Shown: in pieces, positions 1-6,069 of the stretch | How positions within the stretch are numbered: the stretch's first letter is position 1 | Layout of the letters: every line of letters begins with the position of its first letter | Origin: Lonsdalea quercina subsp. quercina | GTDB taxonomy: Bacteria > Pseudomonadota > Gammaproteobacteria > Enterobacterales > Enterobacteriaceae | Assembly (NCBI RefSeq): GCF_000688655.1 | Contig: NZ_JIBO01000008.1 | Location: 23,802 to 30,579 of the forward strand | Length of the DNA: 6,778 bases | Reading direction: 5' to 3' | Program-made: the position numbers and the translations under genes | The notes under the pieces: generated by a model | What the model was told of the DNA's origin: nothing | Databases searched by the model: none | What the model saw: only the letters and a program-made list of their open reading frames with translations

Positions 1-95
1 AAGCCAGATCCGACGCCCAATGATGTAACCAATCCCGAACTGGAACTCGTTGTGCTTGATGACGTACTACTGGTCGTGCTTGATGTCGTAGCCAT
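1..95 (-). CDS. fliD: FliD, flagellar filament cap protein (HAP2), N-terminal fragment
   Basis: Reading the minus strand from an ATG at 95-93 gives 31 codons that run off the window edge at base 1. Residues 25-31 read SLGVGSG and the next, incomplete codon (TT) fits Leu or Phe; SLGVGSGL is the conserved start of FliD (residues 5-12 in E. coli FliD). FliD forms the cap at the filament tip under which exported flagellin folds, and is itself exported by the flagellar type III apparatus. The ATG is preceded by a GAGGGG Shine-Dalgarno and a sigma-28 promoter, as expected for a late flagellar gene. The fragment is odd in having about 20 Ser/Thr-rich residues before the conserved motif, partly made of a 24-bp tandem duplication (89-42). 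The rest of the gene lies outside the window, so identity rests on one short motif plus context. Another secreted flagellar protein is possible but less likely. Confidence 0.85.
   Translation of the reverse strand, partial: MATTSSTTSSTSSSTTSSSSGLVTSLGVGSG
42..89 (-). repeat. 24-bp tandem duplication in the fliD N-terminal coding region
   Basis: Two adjacent 24-bp units (minus strand 89-66 and 65-42) are clearly related: plus-strand bases 69-90 match bases 45-66 at 19 of 22 positions. The unit is exactly eight codons, so the duplication is in frame, and it encodes TTSSTTSS followed by TSSSTTSS. It accounts for most of the Ser/Thr-rich stretch ahead of the conserved SLGVGSG motif. Such units can change copy number by replication slippage; whether this one does cannot be told from one sequence. 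Confidence 0.8.
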
Positions 96-104
96 ATTCT
101 CTTA

Positions 105-110
105 CCCCTC
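105..110 (-). promoter_or_regulatory. Ribosome binding site for fliD (GAGGGG)
   Basis: The minus strand reads GAGGGG 9-11 bases before the ATG at 95-93. It supports that ATG as the start, and so supports the Ser/Thr-rich leader being translated rather than initiation at a TTG nearer the conserved motif. Confidence 0.7.
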
Positions 111-138
111 AATAAATGTGTTCATCCATCTGCATAGA

Positions 139-165
139 TTATCGGCAGCATGTTTGAAAAGTTTA
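139..165 (-). promoter_or_regulatory. Sigma-28 (FliA) promoter for fliD
   Basis: On the minus strand TAAACTTT (165-158) is followed by exactly 11 bases and then GCCGATAA (146-139). The enteric FliA consensus is TAAAGTTT-N11-GCCGATAA, so the match is 7/8, correct spacing, 8/8. Transcription would begin near 132-134, giving a leader of about 37-40 bases before the fliD ATG. Its orientation and place fit a late, FliA-dependent flagellar gene released once FlgM is exported. Confidence 0.9.
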
Positions 166-302
166 AGCTGCTGTCAACATTTAGAAGATAACCATGCAAG
201 AATACCCCCTAATGCACGCGCTAACGGTGGGTGTACCCTCGCGAAACAGCAAGTTCCGCCTGGATTTCGTCGTGCTAACGGGCACAAAACGGCCCGATGC
301 GT
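166..302. other. Unassigned part of the flgL-fliD intergenic region
   Basis: The gene-free stretch between flgL and fliD spans 96-397. From the flgL side it holds a small hairpin (358-380), an intrinsic terminator (303-351), this unassigned 137-bp part, the sigma-28 promoter (139-165) and the fliD leader. In this part I see no convincing ORF or RNA gene. It contains an 8-bp direct repeat GCTAACGG at 220-227 and 274-281, an AAAACGGCC at 286-294 that recurs at 311-319, and a short GC-rich dyad CGGGC/GCCCG at 279-283 and 292-296. A perfect sigma-70 -35 hexamer TTGACA lies on the minus strand at 177-172, but no matching -10 is found at a normal distance. Its role is unknown. Confidence 0.5.
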
Positions 303-351
303 AAAATAAAAAAACGGCCGTATCGCCTGCTATAAACAGGACGATACCGCC
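303..351 (-). terminator. Intrinsic (rho-independent) terminator after flgL
   Basis: Arms 316-329 and 337-351 pair through GGC/GCC, GTATCG/CGATAC and CCTG/CAGG, interrupted by one C-C mismatch and one bulged A, around a 7-base loop (330-336). On the minus strand the hairpin is followed at once by G and then TTTTTTTATTTT (314-303). The T tract lies only on this side, so it ends transcripts coming from flgL and insulates fliD from read-through. Confidence 0.9.
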
Positions 352-357
352 TAAACA

Positions 358-380
358 AATACGCCCGGTTTAAGCGTATT
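358..380 (-). other. Small hairpin in the flgL 3' untranslated region
   Basis: AATACGC (358-364) and GCGTATT (374-380) are perfect 7-bp inverted repeats around a 9-base loop, lying between the flgL stop and the main terminator. No T tract follows it directly. It may help protect or process the mRNA 3' end; this is inference. Confidence 0.5.
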
Positions 381-397
381 CCAAAATTTGATGCTAA

Positions 398-1378
398 TTA
401 ACTATTCATCTCAAACAGCGACATGCCTTTCATTGAAGAGAATGTGCTTTGAGCAGCCTGCAACGCCACCTTTTGCATGGTGACGTTAGAAATCATTTCA
501 TACATATCGTCGACGTCAGACCCTTTCAAACTGGTCATTCGGTCTGAATAGATCAGATCGCGGCTGTCGCCAATACTGTCTAATGTGGTCAATTCGTTTA
601 GCTTGCTGCCCACGGTGGCTTGCACCGTTGACACGTTATCCAGCGAGTTGGACATTCCCCGGTTAGCTTTATCAAACATCGCCTGGTAGGACTCGCTGCT
701 CGTAGTGTCGTCACCGGTCTCATCCAGCGGAATATCGAGCGCTGTTAACGCATAGTCGATGCTGTTGAACATGTTGGTTTCACTGGCAGAACCATCCGGC
801 TCGGTTTTATAACCCGCAGACAAGCTCATAAAAATGGTTGTCCCCGTGTCGCCCGTGGTCATCGTTCGGCTGGAGTCCACTTTCTGACTCACGGGGGTAT
901 CGCTGCCGACGTAGCTCACGTTACCTTCGCTGTCTTCAACAAAAGGGGCGGTATCGGTTTTGTAACCAGCGAAAATGTAGTTACCGTTGCTGTCGGTGGT
1001 ATTGGCTAGCGTCAGCAACTGGTCTTTGTATCCTTGCAGCTCAGTCTTCATAGACTGACGATCGGAATCGCTGTAGGTGGTGCTCGCCGCTTTGACCAGC
1101 AAGGTTTGGACGTTCTGGATTACGTCAGTGACCTGATCCAGTACGGTAGATTCCAAAGACAGGTTGGTGGTCGCTGTGTCGCGCGCCGTCGCGAACTGCT
1201 CGTTGGTTGACTGTGATTGCGCCAGCACCACGGCTTGTGACGAAGCGATGGGATCGTCCGATGGTTTGTTGACCAGCTGTCCATTGGACAAATCTAACGC
1301 CGCGCTCTGATATTTCGAGTAGGCGTTCGTGATGCTCTGCATGTTCTGCTGATAAATCATCGATGAGCTAAGACGCAT
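398..1378 (-). CDS. flgL: FlgL, hook-filament junction protein (HAP3)
   Basis: This 326-residue protein (E. coli FlgL has 317) is exported through the flagellar type III channel and forms the layer joining the FlgK ring to the flagellin filament. The N-terminal helical region starts MRLSSSMIYQQNM and carries the flagellin-family motif NKPSDDP at residues 37-43. A conserved GNYIFAG lies at 132-138 where the central domain begins. The C-terminal helical half pairs with the N-terminus and ends MSLFEMNS. No cysteine is present, as is usual for axial flagellar proteins. The ATG at 1378 has an AAGGA Shine-Dalgarno at 1390-1386, seven bases upstream. flgL lies 57 bp after flgK with no promoter or terminator seen between them, so the two are probably co-transcribed from the sigma-28 promoter ahead of flgK. 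Transcription then meets the terminator at 303-351. Confidence 0.97.
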   Translation of the reverse strand: MRLSSSMIYQQNMQSITNAYSKYQSAALDLSNGQLVNKPSDDPIASSQAVVLAQSQSTNEQFATARDTATTNLSLESTVLDQVTDVIQNVQTLLVKAASTTYSDSDRQSMKTELQGYKDQLLTLANTTDSNGNYIFAGYKTDTAPFVEDSEGNVSYVGSDTPVSQKVDSSRTMTTGDTGTTIFMSLSAGYKTEPDGSASETNMFNSIDYALTALDIPLDETGDDTTSSESYQAMFDKANRGMSNSLDNVSTVQATVGSKLNELTTLDSIGDSRDLIYSDRMTSLKGSDVDDMYEMISNVTMQKVALQAAQSTFSSMKGMSLFEMNS

Positions 1379-1396
1379 AACACAGTCCTTAAATTG

Positions 1397-1422
1397 AATT
1401 TATACATTATTTTCAATAAATT
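1397..1422 (-). other. AT-rich dyad in the flgK-flgL spacer
   Basis: AATTTAT (1397-1403) and ATAAATT (1416-1422) are perfect 7-bp inverted repeats in the 57-bp spacer. The stem is wholly A-T and lacks a T tract, so it is unlikely to terminate transcription. It may only reflect the local AT richness. Confidence 0.3.
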
Positions 1423-1435
1423 GGTGAAGCACTCG

Positions 1436-3091
1436 TTAGCCTGAAATTGCAGCCAGCAAGGAATCAAAAATCGACCCGGCGGTTGACAAAATTTTGGCGT
1501 TCGCCGTGTAGTATTCCTGATAGCGCTGTAGGTCGATATATTCTTCATCCATGTTGACCCCGGAGATCGACTGCTGCTTTTCAGTCAACTGCTCCACGAT
1601 GCTGGATTGCGTCGTGGCGGTGGTTTCAGCGCTTTGCGTTTTAACACCGATTTCACTGACCAGTGATGCATAGGCTTCGCTGAAGGTAGCGTTGCCATTG
1701 ACCTGGTTACTGCTTTGCAACGCCAGCAAGGCGGCGGCGTTTCGGTTATCACTCTCGCCGCTGCTATCGTCATTAAGCGCGGCGGCAATTTTCGCCGGGT
1801 CGGTAATCGCCACCGACATGTTTGAAATCACTTCGCTGACGGTGTTTAGCGTAAATTTGTCACCCGCGTTTGCTGTACCGCTCACCGCGACCTGGACGCC
1901 ATCGAAACTGAGCATGGGATTGCCGCTGTCATCGGTGCCGCTGGTATAGTCAACGCTCGCGCCGTCTGAGTTGCGCGTAACCGCCCAGGCGCCATTGGCG
2001 TACTTTAACGTATAATCGCTGGCTTTCACTGCCGTCGAATCCGCAAAGGTCGCCGTTAAAGAGGCGCTGCCGGAGTTATTGGTATTGCTGACGACACCGG
2101 GCTGCGCGAAGCTGAAAAAGTCCGTTCCAACGTCCCCGTTTAGGTCAACGCCTTCCTTATGCTGGGTGTTGAAACTGTTAGCCAGCGTCAAAGCCATGAG
2201 CCCCAGCTGGTTGCGTGCGCTATCCAGCGTTTCTGTACGGAACGTCAGCAGTCCGTTGATGCTGCCGCTTTCCAGTGAGTCAGCGCTCAGCTGAATCGGA
2301 TCACTGATACCATTGTCGTACGCGACCTCGACTCTTGACGGATCGTCAGGAGACGTGACGGTCACCAAGTCGTAAGACTTATCGCCCTGTACCAGCGTCA
2401 TGCCGTTGGACAGACTGACGCTCACCATGCTGTCCTGAGTTGTCGTCGTAACGCCAACAACCTTGCTCATTTCAGTGATTAACTGGTCGCGCTGGTCCAG
2501 CAGGGAGTTGGCGGAACTGGAGCCGCTGCCTAGCTGAACGATCTTTTCGTTCAGATCCGCGATCTGCTTGGAATAGGTGTTGATCTGCGCCACGCTGGTT
2601 TTCAATTCAGAGTTAATCGACGAATCCATATCCTGAAGATATTTATCCGTGCTGCTGAACTGATTTAGCATACTTTGCGCGCTGCTGATCACCGTCTGAC
2701 GCGCAGAAGAGTCGCTCGCGTTCGTGCTGAGCGACTGCAATGAAGAGAAGAATGAAGACATCAGTGTGGACAGGCTGTTGTCACTATCGGACAACAGGTT
2801 GTCGATCTGAGAAACCTGCTCAGAATAAGCGGTAGTGCCAGCGTAGTTGCTGGACGCAGCGCGCAGCTGACTGGTGACCAGGGAGTCATAGGCCCTGTCG
2901 ACGGAAACAACATTCACGCCATTGCCAACCGTGCCATAAGGCTTTTGCGTACCGGCATTCTGGGCCAGGGAAACGCTCTGTTTGCTGTAGCCATCAGTAT
3001 AGACATTACTGATATTGTTAGACGTGGTGCTAATAGCCACATTCGCAGCTTTCAGGCCTGACGACGCAATGTTTATCAATGAACTGGCCAT
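1436..3091 (-). CDS. flgK: FlgK, hook-filament junction protein (HAP1)
   Basis: This 551-residue protein (E. coli FlgK has 547) forms the first junction layer on the hook and is exported by the flagellar type III system, with FlgN as its usual chaperone. The N-terminal axial motif NNISNVYTDGYSKQ is at residues 25-38, in the pattern shared by rod, hook and junction proteins. LLDQRDQLITEMSKVVGV, then NTQHKEGVDLNGDVGTDFF in the mid region, and SDNRNAAALLALQ are FlgK-typical. The C-terminal signature SGVNMDEEY starts at residue 510 and leads into the terminal helix. The region between roughly residues 340 and 430 is the most divergent, as is common for the exposed domain. No cysteine was seen. 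The ATG at 3091 has AAGGAA (3102-3097) about 5-7 bases upstream and a sigma-28 promoter at 3142-3168, so flgK heads a flgK-flgL late unit. Confidence 0.98.
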   Translation of the reverse strand: MASSLINIASSGLKAANVAISTTSNNISNVYTDGYSKQSVSLAQNAGTQKPYGTVGNGVNVVSVDRAYDSLVTSQLRAASSNYAGTTAYSEQVSQIDNLLSDSDNSLSTLMSSFFSSLQSLSTNASDSSARQTVISSAQSMLNQFSSTDKYLQDMDSSINSELKTSVAQINTYSKQIADLNEKIVQLGSGSSSANSLLDQRDQLITEMSKVVGVTTTTQDSMVSVSLSNGMTLVQGDKSYDLVTVTSPDDPSRVEVAYDNGISDPIQLSADSLESGSINGLLTFRTETLDSARNQLGLMALTLANSFNTQHKEGVDLNGDVGTDFFSFAQPGVVSNTNNSGSASLTATFADSTAVKASDYTLKYANGAWAVTRNSDGASVDYTSGTDDSGNPMLSFDGVQVAVSGTANAGDKFTLNTVSEVISNMSVAITDPAKIAAALNDDSSGESDNRNAAALLALQSSNQVNGNATFSEAYASLVSEIGVKTQSAETTATTQSSIVEQLTEKQQSISGVNMDEEYIDLQRYQEYYTANAKILSTAGSIFDSLLAAISG

Positions 3092-3141
3092 GAAATTTCC
3101 TTTATATTACAAATTCTAACCGGCAATGGTGTCTGATAAAG

Positions 3142-3168
3142 TTATCGGCTGGGGCCACATAAACTTGA
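3142..3168 (-). promoter_or_regulatory. Sigma-28 (FliA) promoter for flgK-flgL
   Basis: On the minus strand TCAAGTTT (3168-3161) is followed by exactly 11 bases and GCCGATAA (3149-3142), matching the FliA consensus TAAAGTTT-N11-GCCGATAA at 7/8 and 8/8. The expected start near 3136 leaves a leader of about 45 bases before the flgK ATG. In E. coli and Salmonella flgKL likewise has a late promoter here in addition to read-through from the flgB operon. Confidence 0.92.
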
Positions 3169-3170
3169 GC

Positions 3171-3240
3171 AAGAAAATAAAAAAATAAAAGCGGTTTAAA
3201 ATAAGTTACTTATGTCGTGTGTATACGCCTTCACCGCTTT
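3171..3240 (-). terminator. Possible weak terminator or attenuator at the flgJ 3' end
   Basis: AAAGCGGT (minus strand 3240-3233, inside flgJ) can pair perfectly with ACCGCTTT (3195-3188, just past the flgJ stop). The 37-base interior holds a second small dyad, ATAAG/CTTAT at 3201-3213. The minus strand then runs TTTTATTTTTTTATTTTCTT (3190-3171). The T tract is typical of intrinsic terminators but the stem is split by a long interior, so efficiency is likely to be partial. It would lower read-through from the early operon into flgK-flgL. Confidence 0.4.
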
Positions 3241-4179
3241 CTCCGTGGTGTTCTTTATCTGCCCGATAATTTGCACCAGCTTGTCTCCGTAACGCGGATC
3301 GGTCGCGTAGCCTGCTCTCTGCAGTTCATAGGCCGCCGCCTCTGCGCTATTCGCATTCACGACACCCTTATAACGCGCGTTGTCAGTCAGCAGGGAGATG
3401 TAGTCGTTGATCGAATCCAAATAGCTATCGTAGACGCGGAACTTCTCTTTGACCTTATAGGCACGACCGTTTTCGAACTCGGTCGTGACGATTTCGGTGA
3501 CTTTTCCGTCCCAGTTGCTGCCGGCTTTCACACCAAACAGGTTATGGCTGGGTTTGCCGTCGCTAGTCGTGATCTCACGTTTTCCCCAGCCCGACTCCAG
3601 CGCGGCCTGCGCCATAATTAGATGATGTGGGATACCGGTTTTCAGGCTAGCGATCATGGAAGGCATCGACAAACGGTGAGTAAAGTCTTCAGACGACGGC
3701 GCTAATTCCGGCTGCGCCTTGGTTGCGCTCTCACCCTGCTGGTCTGGATTATGACGCTTCAAAAACTCGCCCATCAGCGCCGGGGTAAAAGCGGACGACG
3801 TTAAAAAGTCGTCCTTACTAACCGGCATTGGCGTCGTTCCCACCGCATTGTCAGGCAGTTCATTCACATTGCGGCTAAGCTGCTTCACCATCATGTCGGC
3901 CAGCCCCAGTCCTTTGGCGGAGAGGTCTTGTGCAACCTGTTGGTCATACATGCTGGTATAAAGCCGCGTCTGATCGCTGCTGAGCAAGCCGTCTTTCGGC
4001 AGCGCCGAACGCATGCTCTTCAACATCATGTTGACGAACAAACCTTCGACCTGCTTCGCCACTTTTTTCAGCGCTGACGGATCGTTTTTGACCGCATCAT
4101 TGCGTAGCTTGTTCAGCGATCTGACGTCATAGGCCGCGGAAGCCTGATCGATCGAACTGGTGTTATCGAGCTTCATCAT
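3196..4179 (-). CDS. flgJ: FlgJ, rod cap and flagellum-specific peptidoglycan hydrolase
   Basis: FlgJ works in the periplasm: its N-terminal half caps the growing rod and its C-terminal half is a GH73-type N-acetylglucosaminidase that opens the peptidoglycan. The 327 residues (E. coli has 313) show both. The rod-capping domain spans about 15-105 (VEGLFVNMMLKSMR, then LYTSMYDQQ and KGLGLADMMVKQ), a variable linker about 106-165, and the enzyme domain about 165-315. Within it ALESGWG places a catalytic Glu at 195; with an 11-residue offset, E195, E234 and D259 line up with Salmonella E184, E223 and D248. The GYATDPRYGDKL motif at 290-301 holds the conserved tyrosines. No signal peptide is seen, consistent with export by the flagellar apparatus. 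Its first ATG overlaps the flgI stop by one base (TAATG), and a second ATG follows immediately, so the true start may be one codon later. It is probably translationally coupled to flgI. Confidence 0.97.
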   Translation of the reverse strand: MMKLDNTSSIDQASAAYDVRSLNKLRNDAVKNDPSALKKVAKQVEGLFVNMMLKSMRSALPKDGLLSSDQTRLYTSMYDQQVAQDLSAKGLGLADMMVKQLSRNVNELPDNAVGTTPMPVSKDDFLTSSAFTPALMGEFLKRHNPDQQGESATKAQPELAPSSEDFTHRLSMPSMIASLKTGIPHHLIMAQAALESGWGKREITTSDGKPSHNLFGVKAGSNWDGKVTEIVTTEFENGRAYKVKEKFRVYDSYLDSINDYISLLTDNARYKGVVNANSAEAAAYELQRAGYATDPRYGDKLVQIIGQIKNTTEKAVKAYTHDISNLF

Positions 4180-5288
4180 TAGATGATTTCCACTTCCGCC
4201 TTGACGCAGCCCGCGCTGTGCATCGCCTGGATGATGGACATCAGATCCATCGGCGTCGCGCCCAGCGAGTTAAGCGCACGAACCACGCTGTTCAAATTGG
4301 TGCCCGCATTCACGCGTTGAAGCGCCCCGCCTTCCTGACGCATATCGATCTGCGTCTGCTGGGTGACAACGGTTTGCCCACCGGCCAGCGGCGTGTTCGG
4401 CTGATTTACATTTTGCTGGTTGTTGACCGTAACGGACAGATTGCCCTGCGCGATGGCGCAAGAGTCGAGCGTCACGTTGCGGTTCATCACTACCGATCCG
4501 GTACGAGAGTTGATGATGATTTTCGCGTCCATTTCGCCGGTATTGATATTAATGTCCTGAATCTGGGCCAGAAAACGCACCTGAGACGTGCTACCGGACG
4601 GTAAAGTGACTTCCACCGTACGACCATCAAGCGGTCTGGCGACGCCAGAGCTATTGAACTGGTTGATAGAGTCGCTGATGCGCTGCGCCAGGCTGAAGTT
4701 TTCCTGCTTCAGCTGAAGTGTCAGATTGTTAGTAGCGCCAAACGTGGTTGGCAGCTCGCGCTCAATGGTCGCGCCGCCGTTGATTCTGCCGCCGGACAAT
4801 TGGTTCACCTTGACCTGGCTCCCGCCGGAGGAAGCCCCCGCACCGCCGACAAGCATGTTGCCCTGCGCCAGCGCGTAGACCTGATTATCGACCCCTTTCA
4901 GCGGCGTCATCAATAACGTGCCGCCGCGCAGACTTTTCGCTGACCCCAACGACGACACCACGACGTCAATTTTCTGCCCGGCGCGAGCAAATGCCGGATA
5001 GTTAGCAGTAACCATGACCGCCGCAACGTTTTTCAACTGCATATTGGTACCGCTAGGCACGGTAATCCCTAGCTGAGACAACATGTTGGTCAAACTCTGC
5101 GTCGTAAACGGCGTCTGAGTGGTTTGGTCGCCCGTACCGTCGAGACCGACAACCAGGCCGTATCCAATCAGCGGGTTATCACGTACGCCTTGAATATCAA
5201 CCAAATCACGTAAACGCTCGGCGTGTGCTGATGACAAGAGCGTCAGTGATAATGTGATAAATGAAAAAATAAGGTGACGAACCCGCAT
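4179..5288 (-). CDS. flgI: FlgI, flagellar P-ring protein precursor
   Basis: FlgI assembles around the rod in the peptidoglycan layer as the P ring and needs the FlgA chaperone, which is not in this window. The 369-residue product (E. coli 365) begins with a Sec signal peptide: basic MRVRH, a hydrophobic core, and AHA before a likely cleavage between Ala23 and Glu24. The mature protein opens [19 protein letters not shown], the family hallmark. Its only two cysteines, Cys277 and Cys361, become 254 and 338 in mature numbering, the positions of the disulfide known to stabilise E. coli FlgI. All expected regions are present through the C-terminal [10 protein letters not shown]. The Shine-Dalgarno AAGAGG overlaps the flgH stop codon, which is 10 bp upstream, and the stop overlaps flgJ, so it sits inside a tightly coupled operon. 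Confidence 0.98.
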   Translation of the reverse strand: MRVRHLIFSFITLSLTLLSSAHAERLRDLVDIQGVRDNPLIGYGLVVGLDGTGDQTTQTPFTTQSLTNMLSQLGITVPSGTNMQLKNVAAVMVTANYPAFARAGQKIDVVVSSLGSAKSLRGGTLLMTPLKGVDNQVYALAQGNMLVGGAGASSGGSQVKVNQLSGGRINGGATIERELPTTFGATNNLTLQLKQENFSLAQRISDSINQFNSSGVARPLDGRTVEVTLPSGSTSQVRFLAQIQDININTGEMDAKIIINSRTGSVVMNRNVTLDSCAIAQGNLSVTVNNQQNVNQPNTPLAGGQTVVTQQTQIDMRQEGGALQRVNAGTNLNSVVRALNSLGATPMDLMSIIQAMHSAGCVKAEVEII

Positions 5289-5298
5289 GATTAACCTC

Positions 5299-6057
5299 TT
5301 AAAATGGTGAAACGTTCAGGAAGAAGCGCTGTAGCCACCCCATTTCCTGGGCTTCATTGATATAGCCTTTGCCGACATATTCGATCCGGGCATCAGCAAC
5401 CTGTGTGGATACCACGGAGTTGGATCCGGTGATCGTTCTTGGATTCACAATGCCGGAGAAGCGGATATATTCCGCGCCTTGGTTGATGGCAATCTGCTTT
5501 TCGCCTACCACGTGCAGGTTGCCGTTACTCAGCACGTCTTTCACCGTCACGGTTATCGTACCGGTAAAGGTGTTTTTCGCGGTCGCACCACCGGAGCCGT
5601 CAAAGTCATTTTTCCCTTCTACGTCGAAGTCGGCGCGCTGGTTGCCGAACAGCCCTTGCAACAGACGAGGTGCTGTCGTGACACCGAGCGAACCAGAGCC
5701 GTCACGGGATGAGTTCGCACTCGAACTTTTGCTGGCGCTGACATTTTCCTGCAGGGTGATCGTCAGGATATCGCCGACGTTACGGGGACGACGGTCCTCG
5801 AACAAAGGTTGGTAGCCGTAGTTCATCGGCTGAACCATCTGAAAGATCGATCCGTTGGTGGCAACCAGGTTAGGCGGCGCAGGCTGCGCCGTCGTTTCGC
5901 CTTCGACCAGCTCTTTGTGCGGGAAATAGGCGCATCCGGCTAATGAAGCGCATACCGACAGCATAAGCGCCGGTGCGACGACATTTTTCCACCCGGCACG
6001 GCATAGGCGAACACCGCGCATGCGCGGTGCGTTCACTTCTTTTTTCATTAACACCAT
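5299..6057 (-). CDS. flgH: FlgH, flagellar L-ring lipoprotein precursor
   Basis: FlgH is a lipoprotein that forms the L ring in the outer membrane around the distal rod. The lipobox LAGC puts the lipidated cysteine at residue 42, followed by AYFP. Strong family stretches are [48 protein letters not shown] and the C-terminal [15 protein letters not shown]. From Cys42 the mature chain is 211 residues, the same as in E. coli, so the extra 20 residues (252 versus 232) all lie in the signal region. The start is uncertain: ATG at 6057 has only a weak AAGAAAG upstream, while ATGs at 6048 (residue 4) and 6021 (residue 13) give shorter signals of 38 and 29 residues before the cysteine. The residue-13 ATG lies at the centre of an 18-bp palindrome. 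The gene starts 12 bp after flgG and ends 10 bp before flgI. Confidence 0.97.
   Translation of the reverse strand: MVLMKKEVNAPRMRGVRLCRAGWKNVVAPALMLSVCASLAGCAYFPHKELVEGETTAQPAPPNLVATNGSIFQMVQPMNYGYQPLFEDRRPRNVGDILTITLQENVSASKSSSANSSRDGSGSLGVTTAPRLLQGLFGNQRADFDVEGKNDFDGSGGATAKNTFTGTITVTVKDVLSNGNLHVVGEKQIAINQGAEYIRFSGIVNPRTITGSNSVVSTQVADARIEYVGKGYINEAQEMGWLQRFFLNVSPF
6012..6029. repeat. Perfect 18-bp palindrome in the flgH signal-peptide coding region
   Basis: CACCGCGCATGCGCGGTG reads identically on both strands. It lies in the part of flgH that encodes the extra N-terminal residues, and its central ATG is flgH codon 13, an alternative start. As RNA it could form a GC-rich hairpin or a self-dimer near the start of flgH. 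Whether it has any function or is chance is unknown. Confidence 0.85.
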
Positions 6058-6069
6058 AAATGTGCTTTC

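Noticed and set aside
172..177. Sigma-70 promoter using TTGACA upstream of fliD
   Set aside because: The hexamer is perfect, but at a 17-base spacing the -10 position reads AACATG, a poor match. The sigma-28 promoter explains the gene better.
52..309. Plus-strand 85-codon ORF across the flgL-fliD gap
   Set aside because: It runs antisense through the fliD start, the sigma-28 promoter and the spacer. It has no recognisable domain or Shine-Dalgarno, and its start lies inside the fliD repeat.
1357..1548. Minus-strand 63-codon ORF bridging flgK and flgL
   Set aside because: It lies out of frame across the flgK 3' end and flgL start. It lacks family features, and the real flgL start has its own good Shine-Dalgarno.
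3217..3621. Plus-strand 134-codon ORF opposite flgJ
   Set aside because: It is fully antisense to the conserved FlgJ muramidase domain, is rich in residues typical of shadow frames, and shows no family motif.
4218..4604. Plus-strand 128-codon ORF opposite flgI
   Set aside because: It is a shadow of flgI with no recognisable product, promoter or ribosome binding site.
5369..5815. Plus-strand 148-codon ORF opposite flgH
   Set aside because: It is antisense to the highly conserved part of FlgH and is explained by that gene's codon usage; no independent signal was seen.
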